From Bradyrhizobiaceae bacterium (GTDB taxonomy: Bacteria; Pseudomonadota; Alphaproteobacteria; Rhizobiales; Xanthobacteraceae): a DNA stretch of 64,000 nucleotides. A model generated the notes under the pieces. The model worked only from the letters and a program-made list of their open reading frames with translations, was not told where the DNA came from and did no database searches. The position numbers were made by a program, and so were the translations under genes. Location of the stretch: contig RXJC01000004.1 of NCBI GenBank assembly GCA_003963435.1, forward strand, positions 124,001 to 188,000, given 5' to 3'. This document shows, piece after piece, positions 56,277 through 64,000 of this stretch (position 1 is the stretch's first letter; each line of letters begins with the position of its first letter).

Positions 56277-56582
56277 ATGCAACAATCTGATCCGTCGCAA
56301 ATTACCCGGGAACGCAAGGAGTTCAGCGCCGCATTGCCGGCTCGCGCAATCAGCTCCACGGCGCGCTCTTCGCTGCTGTTCCTCCTCGCGCTCCTACCCT
56401 TCTTGGGCTTTCTGGTGGGTTCGACCTTCGTCAACCAGGTCACCCCCCTTGTGTTCGGCTTTCCCCGCTTGTTGGCCTGGATAGTACTCTGGATCATCCT
56501 GACCAGCTGCATCATGTCGGTTATCTACATCTTAGATCCGCAAAACGCTCCCGCCCCTCCAGATGAGAAATCTCGTCCATGA
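56277..56582 (+). CDS. DUF3311-like small membrane protein
   Basis: The 101-residue protein has two hydrophobic segments (SLLFLLALLPFLGFLVGSTF and LLAWIVLWIILTSCIMSVIY) with the FVNQVTPLVFGFPRLLAW block between them. This is the pattern of DUF3311 proteins that accompany sodium:solute symporters. It overlaps the symporter gene by four bases (ATGA). It is likely a small subunit or stabilising partner of the symporter. The N-terminal 25 residues are polar and cytoplasmic. Confidence 0.82.
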   Translation: MQQSDPSQITRERKEFSAALPARAISSTARSSLLFLLALLPFLGFLVGSTFVNQVTPLVFGFPRLLAWIVLWIILTSCIMSVIYILDPQNAPAPPDEKSRP

Positions 56583-58063
56583 ACATTTCCCTGATCATCA
56601 TCGCGGGAACTGGCATAGTTGCGCTGTTGCTGGGTCTTCACGCTCGTCGCGGCAAAGAGATGGGCTTGGAGCAGTGGACTGTAGGAAAGAGAGGTTTTGG
56701 AGCATTTCTCGTATTCCTGCTTATGGCGGGGGAAATATACACGACAGTCGCCTTCCTGGGCGGAAGCGGTTTCGCATATGGGCGTGGCGCCGCCGTGTAT
56801 TATATTCTGAGTTATCCTTGCTTAGCCTACGTTATTTCCTATTGGCTTTTGCCTTCGATCTGGCGCTACGCAGCGGAGCATGGGTTGATTACCCAGGCGG
56901 GCTTCTTTGCAAAGAAATACGACAGCCCGGCGATGGGCATTTTAGTTTCGCTTGTCGGTATCGCTGCGCTTGTCCCCTACCTAGTCCTTCAATTCAAGGG
57001 GCTCGGCATCATCGTTGCAACTGCGTCGTACGGGACAATTTCGTCGGAAGCGGCGATATGGATTGGTGCGCTGCTGGTCACTGCCTATGTGACCGTGTCC
57101 GGTATCCGAGGTGCAGCATGGACGGCAGTACTCAAAGACGTCGTCGTTCTTATCGTGATCGTTTTCTTGGGAATCTACCTGCCGCTCCACCACTACGGCA
57201 GCTTTCAGGCAATGTTTGCGGCGATCGAAACGGCAAAGCCCGGATTCCTTTCACTGCAGCAAAGCAGCCGCGGCCTTGTTTGGTTTGCCTCAACCGTTCT
57301 GCTGGCCGGTCTTGGGTTCTATATGTGGCCTCACACCTTCGCCTCGCTGTATACGGCAAGAGATGAGAGGGTGTTTCGTAAGAATGCGATCATCCTGCCG
57401 CTTTATCAATTGATCTTACTGTTCGTGGCATTCGTCGGGTTCGCCGCAATTCTAAAGGTACCCGGCCTGCAAGGTAGCAACATCGACCTCTCGTTGTTCC
57501 GACTTTCAATCGAAACTTTCGATCCTTGGTTCATAGGCGTGATCGGAGCGGCCGGCATGCTGACGGCTCTCGTTCCAGGAGCGATGATCATAATAGCGGT
57601 GGCAACCATGCTGGCCAACAATGTATACCGGGTCGTGCATGCTCGAGCTGACGATGCGCAGATTACGCGAATGGCCAAGCTCCTCGTTCCCATCGTGGCC
57701 CTCATCGCGGTGTTTTTTGCCCTTGCTGGAAACGATACCATCGTGGCACTCCAGCTCACCGGCTATAGCTTCATTACGCAACTCTTTCCGGCGCTTCTAT
57801 TGAGCCTCCTTCCAACGAACCCAGCCACGAAGGTAGTCGCCTTCGTAGGAATCTCGGTCGGAAGTGCAGCCGTAGCGGTCCTTGGCTTCGGCTATCTTCG
57901 CCTCGAAGACCTATTCACTGGTCTGCCTGCGATAGCTTACGAAATTAACACCGGATTTGTTGCGCTGGTCTTGAACATTGTCTCCATGGCGATTGTCGGA
58001 GGCCTGCTGCAATATCTGAAACCGCGGGGACCGGCCATGATAGAGACCCGACAGATGCACTAA
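56579..58063 (+). CDS. Sodium:solute symporter family protein
   Basis: The 494-residue protein has 12-13 hydrophobic segments and the SSS family pattern: EQWTVGKRGFGAFLVFLLMA near residue 32, GEIYTTVAFLGGSGFAYGRG, AYVTVSGIRGAAWTAVLKDV near 165, and LTALVPGAMIIIAVATML near 330. The GEIYTTVAFLGGSGFAY block resembles the pantothenate/urea-like subgroup that pairs with DUF3311. It would import an organic solute with Na+. Divergent cysteine-hydrolase and deacetylase genes suggest a nitrogen compound such as a carbamoyl or cyclic amide, but the cargo is not shown. Confidence 0.88.
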   Translation: MNISLIIIAGTGIVALLLGLHARRGKEMGLEQWTVGKRGFGAFLVFLLMAGEIYTTVAFLGGSGFAYGRGAAVYYILSYPCLAYVISYWLLPSIWRYAAEHGLITQAGFFAKKYDSPAMGILVSLVGIAALVPYLVLQFKGLGIIVATASYGTISSEAAIWIGALLVTAYVTVSGIRGAAWTAVLKDVVVLIVIVFLGIYLPLHHYGSFQAMFAAIETAKPGFLSLQQSSRGLVWFASTVLLAGLGFYMWPHTFASLYTARDERVFRKNAIILPLYQLILLFVAFVGFAAILKVPGLQGSNIDLSLFRLSIETFDPWFIGVIGAAGMLTALVPGAMIIIAVATMLANNVYRVVHARADDAQITRMAKLLVPIVALIAVFFALAGNDTIVALQLTGYSFITQLFPALLLSLLPTNPATKVVAFVGISVGSAAVAVLGFGYLRLEDLFTGLPAIAYEINTGFVALVLNIVSMAIVGGLLQYLKPRGPAMIETRQMH

Positions 58064-58227
58064 ACTTGGCTCTGCATTGTCAGAATGCGTTTGGACCAAG
58101 CGAAACAAAGCTGACTGCGTCCTGTACCTTTTGTTCGTGGCCGAGCCGGTTTTACTCACGAGACGTTACTTCAGCCATAAGCCTCGTATTTGCATTCACT
58201 CTCTCGGTCTTCTTTCTGCAATAAGAG

Positions 58228-59646
58228 ATGAAGAGTATGACCGCCCCTCGCACTCTCTACGACAAGATTTGGGATTTTCACGTTGTTGATGAGCAAAACG
58301 ATGGAACCTGCCTGCTTTACGTTGACAGACATTTGATCCACGAAGTGACCAGCCCGCAGGCCTTCGAGGGGCTGAGGCTCGCCCATCGATCGGTGCGAGC
58401 GCCGGAAAGGACGCTTGCAGTCGTCGACCACAACGTGCCGACGTCCGATCGAACTCTAGGAATTATTGACCCGGAGTCGCTGCTTCAGATCGAGACACTC
58501 AGGCAGAATGCGTCGCATTTTGGCATCGAGTTCTATGACATACTCGATGCTCGCCAAGGCGTAGTTCATATTATTGGTCCTGAACAAGGTTTTACCTTGC
58601 CCGGCACGACAGTCGTTTGTGGCGACAGTCACACGTCAACTCACGGTGCGTTCGGAGCGCTTGCTTACGGCATTGGGACGTCCGAAGTCGAACATGTGTT
58701 GGCGACGCAAACGTTGATCCAGCGGAAATCACGAAACATGCGGGTCATCATCGAGGGGCAATTGCCGCCTGACGTCGATGCAAAAGACATCATTCTCTCG
58801 ATCATCGGCCAAGTCGGCACGGGCGGCGCAACAGGCTCTGTGATCGAATATTGTGGGGAGGCTATCCGATCGCTCTCGATGGAAGGCCGAATGACGATTT
58901 GCAACATGTCGGTCGAAGCTGGCGCGCGCTCGGGCATCATCGCGCCGGACGAAAAGACTTTTGCTTATCTTAAGGGGCGCCCAAAAGCCCCAAGGGGCGC
59001 AATGTGGGATAGAGCGAAAGGCGACTGGATGAAATCCTATTCCGACGAAAATGCCCATTTCGACAGGACCGTCGTTCTCGATGCGAACAATCTTCCTCCC
59101 GTTGTTACCTGGGGAACGTCGCCTGAGGACGTGATCGCGATCGATGGAGTGGTCCCAAGCGCGGACACAGCACCGACAGCCGGTGGGCGCGAAAAGATTC
59201 GACGTGCGCTCGACTACATGGGCCTAAGGGGAGGTGAGAGAATGACCGACATCACCATCGACCGAGTCTTCATTGGTTCATGCACGAATGGGCGTATTGA
59301 GGACCTACGCGCCGCGGCACGGGTAGCAGATGGAAATAAGGTGAAGCTAAATGTAAAGGCAATGGTCGTCCCTGGGTCTGGCCTGGTGAAGAGGCAGGCC
59401 GAGGCTGAAGGGCTCGACAAGATTTTTAAGGCCGCGGGATTTGAGTGGCGTGAGCCCGGATGTTCAATGTGTCTCGCGATGAACTCCGATCGACTTGCCC
59501 CTACCGAGCGATGCGCGTCGACTTCAAATCGCAATTTTGAAGGCAGGCAAGGCTTTAAGGGACGGACCCATCTAGTCTCCCCGGCCATGGCCGCGGCCGC
59601 CGCGATCGCCGGAAGATTTGTCGACGTACGACAATCGCGGCGATAA
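58228..59646 (+). CDS. leuC: 3-isopropylmalate dehydratase large subunit (LeuC-like)
   Basis: The 472-residue protein matches LeuC along its length: [52 protein letters not shown] and [13 protein letters not shown]. The [4Fe-4S] ligands sit in [13 protein letters not shown] near 351 and [14 protein letters not shown] near 411-414. It ends [20 protein letters not shown]. LeuC needs LeuD for activity, but no leuD follows; the next gene is a GST. It may use a LeuD from elsewhere, or serve a related hydro-lyase with another small subunit. The first ATG is at 58228; an ATG at 58237 with GAAGAG upstream is equally good. Confidence 0.9.
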   Translation: MKSMTAPRTLYDKIWDFHVVDEQNDGTCLLYVDRHLIHEVTSPQAFEGLRLAHRSVRAPERTLAVVDHNVPTSDRTLGIIDPESLLQIETLRQNASHFGIEFYDILDARQGVVHIIGPEQGFTLPGTTVVCGDSHTSTHGAFGALAYGIGTSEVEHVLATQTLIQRKSRNMRVIIEGQLPPDVDAKDIILSIIGQVGTGGATGSVIEYCGEAIRSLSMEGRMTICNMSVEAGARSGIIAPDEKTFAYLKGRPKAPRGAMWDRAKGDWMKSYSDENAHFDRTVVLDANNLPPVVTWGTSPEDVIAIDGVVPSADTAPTAGGREKIRRALDYMGLRGGERMTDITIDRVFIGSCTNGRIEDLRAAARVADGNKVKLNVKAMVVPGSGLVKRQAEAEGLDKIFKAAGFEWREPGCSMCLAMNSDRLAPTERCASTSNRNFEGRQGFKGRTHLVSPAMAAAAAIAGRFVDVRQSRR

Positions 59647-59731
59647 GTCCCGCCATTCCGTTCAGGGACGAAACGCTTGGCCGGCGCTTCGCTGAACCTG
59701 ATTAAGTCTTTGATTTAGCAACGGGCATACA

Positions 59732-60364
59732 ATGGAACAAGGAATGATCGATCTCTACACTTGGTCAACACCGAACGGGCGCAAAATATCAATCATGCTG
59801 GAGGAATGCGGTCTTGCTTATAACGTTCGACCAATCGACATTTCCAAAAATGAGCAATTCGGAGATGAGTTCATCGCGATCAATCCGAATTCCAAGATCC
59901 CCGCAATCGTTGATCACGATGGAGATCGAGGCACACCGTTCGTTCTATTCGAGTCGGGAGCCATCCTAATATATCTTGCAGAGAAGGTTGGACGCTTCCT
60001 GCCGGCAACGCCGATCGCCCGATATCAAACGCTACAATGGCTTATGTTTCAAATGAGTGGGGTAGGACCTAGTTTTGGCCAAGCGCACCACTTCATGCGT
60101 GCTGCCAAAGAACATGTACCGTATGGTATCGAACGATATGGCAAAGAGGCTGTGCGGTTGTACGGGGTGATGAACGATCGACTTGGCAAGACCGCCTTTC
60201 TCGCTGGAGACGTTTATACGGTAGCCGATATTGCAACTTTCCCGTGGATTGCTCGCCATGAATGGCATCGCGTCGATTTGACGACTTTCCCGAACGTTGC
60301 GCGTTGGTTTGGAGAAGTTGGATCGCGTCCGGCGGTGATAAAAGGAATGAGAATTCCTGCCTGA
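59732..60364 (+). CDS. Glutathione S-transferase (YfcG/Nu-like)
   Basis: The 210-residue GST has an N-terminal thioredoxin-like domain (IDLYTWSTPNGRKISIMLEE, then FIAINPNSKIPAIVD with cis-Pro, and FESGAILIYLAEKVGRFLP) and a helical C-terminal domain (QWLMFQMSGVGPSFGQAHHF, then VYTVADIATFPWIARHEW). The TWSTPNGRK motif, with Thr/Asn in place of Tyr/Ser/Cys, is typical of the YfcG/Nu class with disulfide-bond reductase activity on glutathione. It lies 85 bases after leuC. No specific substrate can be assigned. Confidence 0.9.
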   Translation: MEQGMIDLYTWSTPNGRKISIMLEECGLAYNVRPIDISKNEQFGDEFIAINPNSKIPAIVDHDGDRGTPFVLFESGAILIYLAEKVGRFLPATPIARYQTLQWLMFQMSGVGPSFGQAHHFMRAAKEHVPYGIERYGKEAVRLYGVMNDRLGKTAFLAGDVYTVADIATFPWIARHEWHRVDLTTFPNVARWFGEVGSRPAVIKGMRIPA

Positions 60365-60441
60365 TTTTTGGAAGCAACTAACCTCTATCTCTCTACCCCG
60401 TACGGTAGGATCGCCCCAAGCATCTTGCGCGCGGCGTAATC

Positions 60442-60455
60442 AAGACATATGTCTT
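60442..60455. promoter_or_regulatory. Palindromic operator candidate for the TetR gene
   Basis: AAGACATATGTCTT is a perfect 14-bp palindrome, 58 bases before the TetR start. A second imperfect palindrome, CTACCCCGTACGGTAG, lies at 60393-60408. Either could be an autoregulatory site for the TetR-type protein. Confidence 0.5.
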
Positions 60456-60513
60456 ACTTTTGGCACGGGCCGGACGCAAATGCTGGCGCCTGACTTACCG
60501 GGAACCGTTGTTG

Positions 60514-61131
60514 ATGAAGGAAAAAGGCGAGAAGATTCGAGAGGGTGTCCTCAATGCCGCTGACCGTCTGTTCTACGTCAAAGGCTTTTCCGAAACATCG
60601 TTCGCCGATATAGCGGACAAGGCGGGTGTACCGAAAGGGAACTTCTACTACTATTTCCAGTCTAAGGACGAGCTTCTCGAAGCGGTGGTGGACCGGAGGA
60701 TCGAGGCTATATCCGATAGGCTGAAGCTGTGGGATCGCAACAGCGACCCACGGAAGCGAATTGAGATGTTTCTGAGTTCTCTCAGCGAAGATGACTCGGA
60801 GCAGAGTTCGTATGGTTGCCCGTACGGCTCGTTGTGCTTGGAGCTGGCAAAGACGCGGCGCGACCTGCTCGAACGATCCGTCGAGATGCTTAATGTGCTT
60901 CGGAAGTGGCTTGCCTTTCAATTGCGCGCTTGTGTGGCCACAACTAACGCGGACGCGCTCGCGCTGCACTTACTATCCCGCGTACAGGGGATTGTTCTTA
61001 TCTCAGCCGTTTATGCCGATCCCAATTTTCTTCGTCGCGAGATACGCCAGCTCCGGGTTTGGTTGGATAGCCTAGCGCCCGCCGAGCCGAATCAGATCGT
61101 CCGACGGCGCCGGAAGGCTATTGTTTCCTGA
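60514..61131 (+). CDS. TetR/AcrR family transcriptional regulator
   Basis: The 205-residue protein has a TetR helix-turn-helix: KIREGVLNAADRLFYVKGFS, then ETSFADIADKAGVPKGNFYY and YFQSKDELLEAVV. The ligand domain contains YGCPYGSLCLELAKTRRDLL, a block with Cys pairs that is common in AcuR/NemR-like regulators of electrophile responses. The ATG at 60514 is the second codon after an in-frame TTG and begins the normal N-terminus. It follows the GST gene on the same strand, with two palindromes between, and may regulate the GST. Confidence 0.88.
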   Translation: MKEKGEKIREGVLNAADRLFYVKGFSETSFADIADKAGVPKGNFYYYFQSKDELLEAVVDRRIEAISDRLKLWDRNSDPRKRIEMFLSSLSEDDSEQSSYGCPYGSLCLELAKTRRDLLERSVEMLNVLRKWLAFQLRACVATTNADALALHLLSRVQGIVLISAVYADPNFLRREIRQLRVWLDSLAPAEPNQIVRRRRKAIVS

Positions 61132-61308
61132 CTATGCTTTTTGAGTCCACCTCGTCGAAACGAGAATCTTGGACAACGTCATCGAACATATCCTCGACCC
61201 TGACGGATAGTCAGGCGGCCTCTCTTTCGCGGGATGAAATCGGCGCGCTATCAACAACGTTCTTCGACTCAGCTCAATAGTCACTCTGCCCACGGGACGG
61301 CGGTCGGG

Positions 61309-61765
61309 TCAGAATAACTCCATCTGATCTTGAACGCCTTTCGCGATGGCGCGCAGCCTCATGTCGCTCGTTTGCTGCGGGCCTCGCGTGAGCCCGCCTG
61401 CAAGTTGTCGGCTCGGACCGGCAACGAAATTACTATGAGGTCGAAGAGCTTTTCGGACTAGGGTTGCGCCGGTCTGTAGATTAGGGCGCGTGAACAGCTC
61501 GTCGTCGTGCAATAGAGGCTCTTTCGTGATCGTGGCGCGACGGTTTGGACCGTGGGGCAGCACCACCGCGTCGACTGTCGCGAGCCGGCTGTCCATCGCT
61601 CGAGCGAGGGTGTCGCGCTCGCGTAGGATCCGGATGAAGACCGGGGCTGTAACCGCCGGCCTCCGCCTTTAATCGCTTCAGCACGAGCGGATCGTGCTGC
61701 GTGATGCAGTCGTCGATCGGCGCAGATCGGAGCCGGCGATTGGCATGCCCAATCTCCGCCAGCAA
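61309..61765 (-). pseudogene. C-terminal relic of an amidase gene
   Basis: Several minus-strand frames together resemble the last third of an amidase. LLAEIGHANRRLRSAPIDD lies in one frame. FIRILRERDTLARAMD with DSRLATVDAVVLPHGPNRRA and DDELFTRPN is in another, and RLRAIAKGVQDQMELF matches the usual ending. The DALVLPTTP-like motif reads DAVVLPHGP. At least two frameshifts separate the pieces, and the catalytic Ser-Lys part is absent. The gap from 61132 to 61308 holds nothing recognisable. Confidence 0.5.
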
Positions 61766-61828
61766 ATCATCGATCGGCAGCTCGATCGGTTCGGCGCGGA
61801 CGCAACGCTGAGATTGAGTAACGTCGAA

Positions 61829-62041
61829 TCAGCCGTTTGCCGTGCGACTATCGCGACGGCGACAGCGCCCACCGAGCACCTCTTTCTTCCCGACACGGGC
61901 AGTTAGCGCTTCCCCAAATTGGGCGTACTGCTCCGCAAGCCTGATTACCTCCAAACGCGCTTTTGGGTCTTTTACCCTGATGAACATGGCAAGAAGCCGA
62001 AGCGATTCATCGATTCTTTTTTCGTTGTCATTGTTTACCAT
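61829..62041 (-). CDS. Possible small hypothetical protein
   Basis: A 70-codon frame begins MVNNDNEKRIDESLRLLAMF and continues VKDPKARLEVIRLAEQYAQF before a Arg-rich tail. The first 50 residues form a plausible amphipathic helix pair like short alphaproteobacterial regulators of unknown function. The tail from GKKEVLGGRCRRRDS looks frame-shifted. A GAGAAT site is near the ATG. No family can be named. Confidence 0.35.
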   Translation of the reverse strand: MVNNDNEKRIDESLRLLAMFIRVKDPKARLEVIRLAEQYAQFGEALTARVGKKEVLGGRCRRRDSRTANG

Positions 62042-62124
62042 GGATTCTCAGCGATTAGGAATCGTCCAGCTCACGTTCGGAGCGGAAAAGCCTGTCAAGC
62101 GTGTTGCGAACAAGTCGCAGATGA

Positions 62125-63516
62125 TTATTCCGCGGTCATGTCGCGGACGTACCGCTTGGCCAGGGTTCGCATCGTTACGAGCTCTTCGGCCGCGGTCGGA
62201 TGCAGCGCAATGGTCGCGTCGAAATCGGCTTTCGTCGCCTTCATCTTCACGGCGATGGCGACGGCCTGGGTGATCTCGGCGGCGGCATCACCGACGATGT
62301 GGCAGCCAAGGACGCGGTCGGTCGCACCGTCCACGACGAGCTTTATCAGCATGCGGGTGTCGCGGCCTGACATCGTCGCCTTGATCGGACGGAAATTCGT
62401 CTTGTAGATGTCGACGTGGCTGAACTGGGCGCGCGCTTCGGTTTCGGTCAGGCCAACGGTGCCGACCTCCGGCTGCGAGAACACCGCGGTAGGGATCGTG
62501 GCGTGGTCCACCTTCACCTCGCGCTTGCCGAACACCGTGTCGGCGAAGGCATGGCCTTCGCGGATCGCGACCGGCGTCAGATTGTGACGATGGGTGACGT
62601 CGCCGATCGCATAGATATTGTCGACCGAGCTCTTCGAGAAATGGTCGACGGCGATGCCGCCGTTCTTGGGATTGATGGCGACGCCGGCCTTCTCCAGGCC
62701 GAGATCGGCAACCGCCGGATGCCGGCCGATCGCGAACATCACCTGGTCGGAGGCGACGCTCGATCCGTTCGACAGATGGGTGGTGAATTCATCGCCGTGG
62801 CGATCGACCTTCGCGACGGTGCAGCCCGTGAGGATGGTGATGCCCTGCCTCTCCATCTCGCTGCGGACATGAGCGCGAACATCCTCGTCAAAACCGCGCA
62901 AGATGTTGTCGCCGCGATAGATCACGGTCACGTCGGAGCCGAAGCCCGCAAAGATGCCGGCGAATTCCAGCGCGATGTAGCCGCCGCCCTGGATCACGAT
63001 CCGCTTCGGCTGCGTCTTGAGGTGAAACGCTTCGTTGGATGAGATCACGTGCTCGATGCCGGGGATCATGGCGCCATGATTGGGCGCGCCGCCGGTGGCG
63101 ATCAGGATGTACCTGGCCGTGATTGTCCTGTCGTTCTCGAGCAGGCGGACGGTGTGCTTGTCCTCGATCACCGCGCGGCTCTTGACGATCTGCGCGCCCG
63201 ACTTCTCGACATTGGCGGTGTAGGCCGCCTCCAGCCGCGCGATTTCCTTGTCCTTGTTGGCGATCAGCGTCGGCCAGTCGAAGGTCGCGGGCGGAATGGT
63301 CCAGCCGAAGCCGGCGGCGTCTTCGATCTCGTGACGGACATGCGAGCCGATCACGAACAGCTTCTTCGGCACGCAGCCGCGGATCACGCAGGTGCCGCCC
63401 ATGCGGTACTCTTCCGCGATCATCACGCGGGCGCCGTGGCCGGCGGCGATGCGGGCGGCACGAACGCCGCCCGAACCGCCACCGATGACAAAGAGATCGA
63501 CGTCGAATTCAGCCAT
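62125..63516 (-). CDS. gor: Glutathione-disulfide reductase
   Basis: The 463-residue flavoenzyme reduces glutathione disulfide with NADPH. The FAD motif GGGSGGVRAA is at 12-21, the redox pair Cys43/Cys48 in GGTCVIRGCVPKK, the NADPH motif QGGGYIALEFAGIFAGFGSD near 175-194, and the catalytic His-Glu in ALHPTAAEELVTM near 440. The ATG at 63516 gives the normal start; an ATG eight codons upstream was rejected. It fits the nearby GST genes. The upstream 340 bases hold no gene I can support. Confidence 0.93.
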   Translation of the reverse strand: MAEFDVDLFVIGGGSGGVRAARIAAGHGARVMIAEEYRMGGTCVIRGCVPKKLFVIGSHVRHEIEDAAGFGWTIPPATFDWPTLIANKDKEIARLEAAYTANVEKSGAQIVKSRAVIEDKHTVRLLENDRTITARYILIATGGAPNHGAMIPGIEHVISSNEAFHLKTQPKRIVIQGGGYIALEFAGIFAGFGSDVTVIYRGDNILRGFDEDVRAHVRSEMERQGITILTGCTVAKVDRHGDEFTTHLSNGSSVASDQVMFAIGRHPAVADLGLEKAGVAINPKNGGIAVDHFSKSSVDNIYAIGDVTHRHNLTPVAIREGHAFADTVFGKREVKVDHATIPTAVFSQPEVGTVGLTETEARAQFSHVDIYKTNFRPIKATMSGRDTRMLIKLVVDGATDRVLGCHIVGDAAAEITQAVAIAVKMKATKADFDATIALHPTAAEELVTMRTLAKRYVRDMTAE

Positions 63517-63855
63517 GTTCAACCCTTGTTGAAACAACACAATTCGGCACTATATGTCTTCGCGTTTGTTGCGCGAACCGGCACCCGCTTCGTGAGATCG
63601 CCAATCGCAGAGGGGCCCTTTAGACACGGCGAGATTTCTCAATGCGGTTAATCCCGTTGTCCAGCTTGGACACCACCTCGTTACTCTAGAAGACGCCGTC
63701 ACTGGATACGAACGAACCGGCGCGCACTAGCTCGCGTTCTTTCTTCCGGCAGCGGGCGCCAGCGGTGTATCGGATTAGCAACAACGTTGGCTCGATTCAG
63801 TGAACCTCCACCGACGCTTGCAAATCATCCCACGTTTCCGAAGGAGCCCCTTCAG

Positions 63856-64000
63856 CTATCTTATGGGCAACTTCTTGACGCAAACCGCACTCACAGCGGC
63901 GGCCACGACAACGTAGGCAGCCACTAGCCAAGGAGTCGAACCACCAACTGAATAAAGTGCCGTCGCGACTATCGGGGTGAGCGAGATCGAAATAACCGAG
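63856..64000 (-). CDS. C-terminal end of an MFS transporter, cut by the window edge
   Basis: The minus-strand frame entering from the right edge reads SVISISLTPIVATALYSVGG, then TPWLVAAYVVVAAAVSAVCV and ends KKLPIR-stop. This matches the last two membrane segments of MHS-type (shikimate/proline-betaine-like) major facilitators. Only about 47 codons are present, so substrate cannot be judged. Confidence 0.6.
   Translation of the reverse strand, partial: SVISISLTPIVATALYSVGGSTPWLVAAYVVVAAAVSAVCVKKLPIR

Overview
The window looks like chromosome of a Bradyrhizobium-type alphaproteobacterium (Bradyrhizobium, Rhodopseudomonas, Afipia and relatives). The reasons are the moderately high and patchy G+C, an ECF sigma/NrsF stress module, many ABC uptake operons tied to unusual carbon or nitrogen sources, hut genes, FitAB-type toxin-antitoxin genes and several decaying duplicates. 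The genus is inferred from gene content, not from a database search. No rRNA, tRNA, CRISPR array or intact insertion sequence was seen.

Positions 1-15.7 kb: a thiol-redox and envelope-stress neighbourhood. It holds a broken ECF sigma N-terminus at the left edge, a thioredoxin/CcdA/DUF302 operon, a DUF1223/DsbD-type operon, the anti-sigma factor NrsF, a patatin-like lipase, an exported alpha/beta hydrolase, a YbfB-type MFS transporter, an amidase of the nitrile-hydratase-linked type and a chemoreceptor. Four transcription units here share an upstream GTAAC(G/A)-N15-16-CGAA(T/G) element. A fifth copy lies at 39.2 kb in front of a frameshifted DUF1223 duplicate. This resembles the motif I recall for Caulobacter SigF, so the window seems to contain a small SigF/NrsF regulon.

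Positions 15.9-31.2 kb: a G+C-rich histidine/imidazole catabolic island. It contains a 5'-truncated hutI relic, hutU and hutD, then a convergent block of FAD-linked 2-hydroxyacid dehydrogenase, HisC-like aminotransferase, AhpD-like protein, hutH and a TrpXYZ-like ABC importer. Divergent from these are an IclR regulator, a quinone-oxidoreductase-like enzyme, a class III CoA-transferase and a second hutU. The enzymes could form a route from imidazole-lactate through imidazole-pyruvate and histidine to urocanate and imidazolonepropionate.

Positions 31.4-40.2 kb: a FitAB-like toxin-antitoxin pair whose toxin has lost a catalytic Asp, a TrmB-regulated ABC importer ending in a nitrilase, an exported crotonase resembling 6-oxocamphor hydrolase, the DUF1223 pseudogene and a TIGR04325-type methyltransferase.

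Positions 40.6-50.6 kb: one ten-gene minus-strand operon with a divergent MarR gene. It encodes a flavin reductase, HpaB-like monooxygenase, cupin, five-part Liv-type ABC importer, DUF2848 (FAH-like) protein and amidase. It looks like uptake and breakdown of an unidentified aromatic or heterocyclic amide.

Positions 50.7-64 kb: lower G+C with glutathione- and small-molecule-related genes. These are a DsbA/HCCA-isomerase-like protein, a GstB-like transferase, an SDR without its Tyr, a small membrane protein, a PuuE-like deacetylase, a cysteine hydrolase, a DUF3311/sodium-solute symporter pair, a leuC without leuD, a Nu-type GST, a TetR regulator, an amidase relic, glutathione reductase and the end of an MFS gene.
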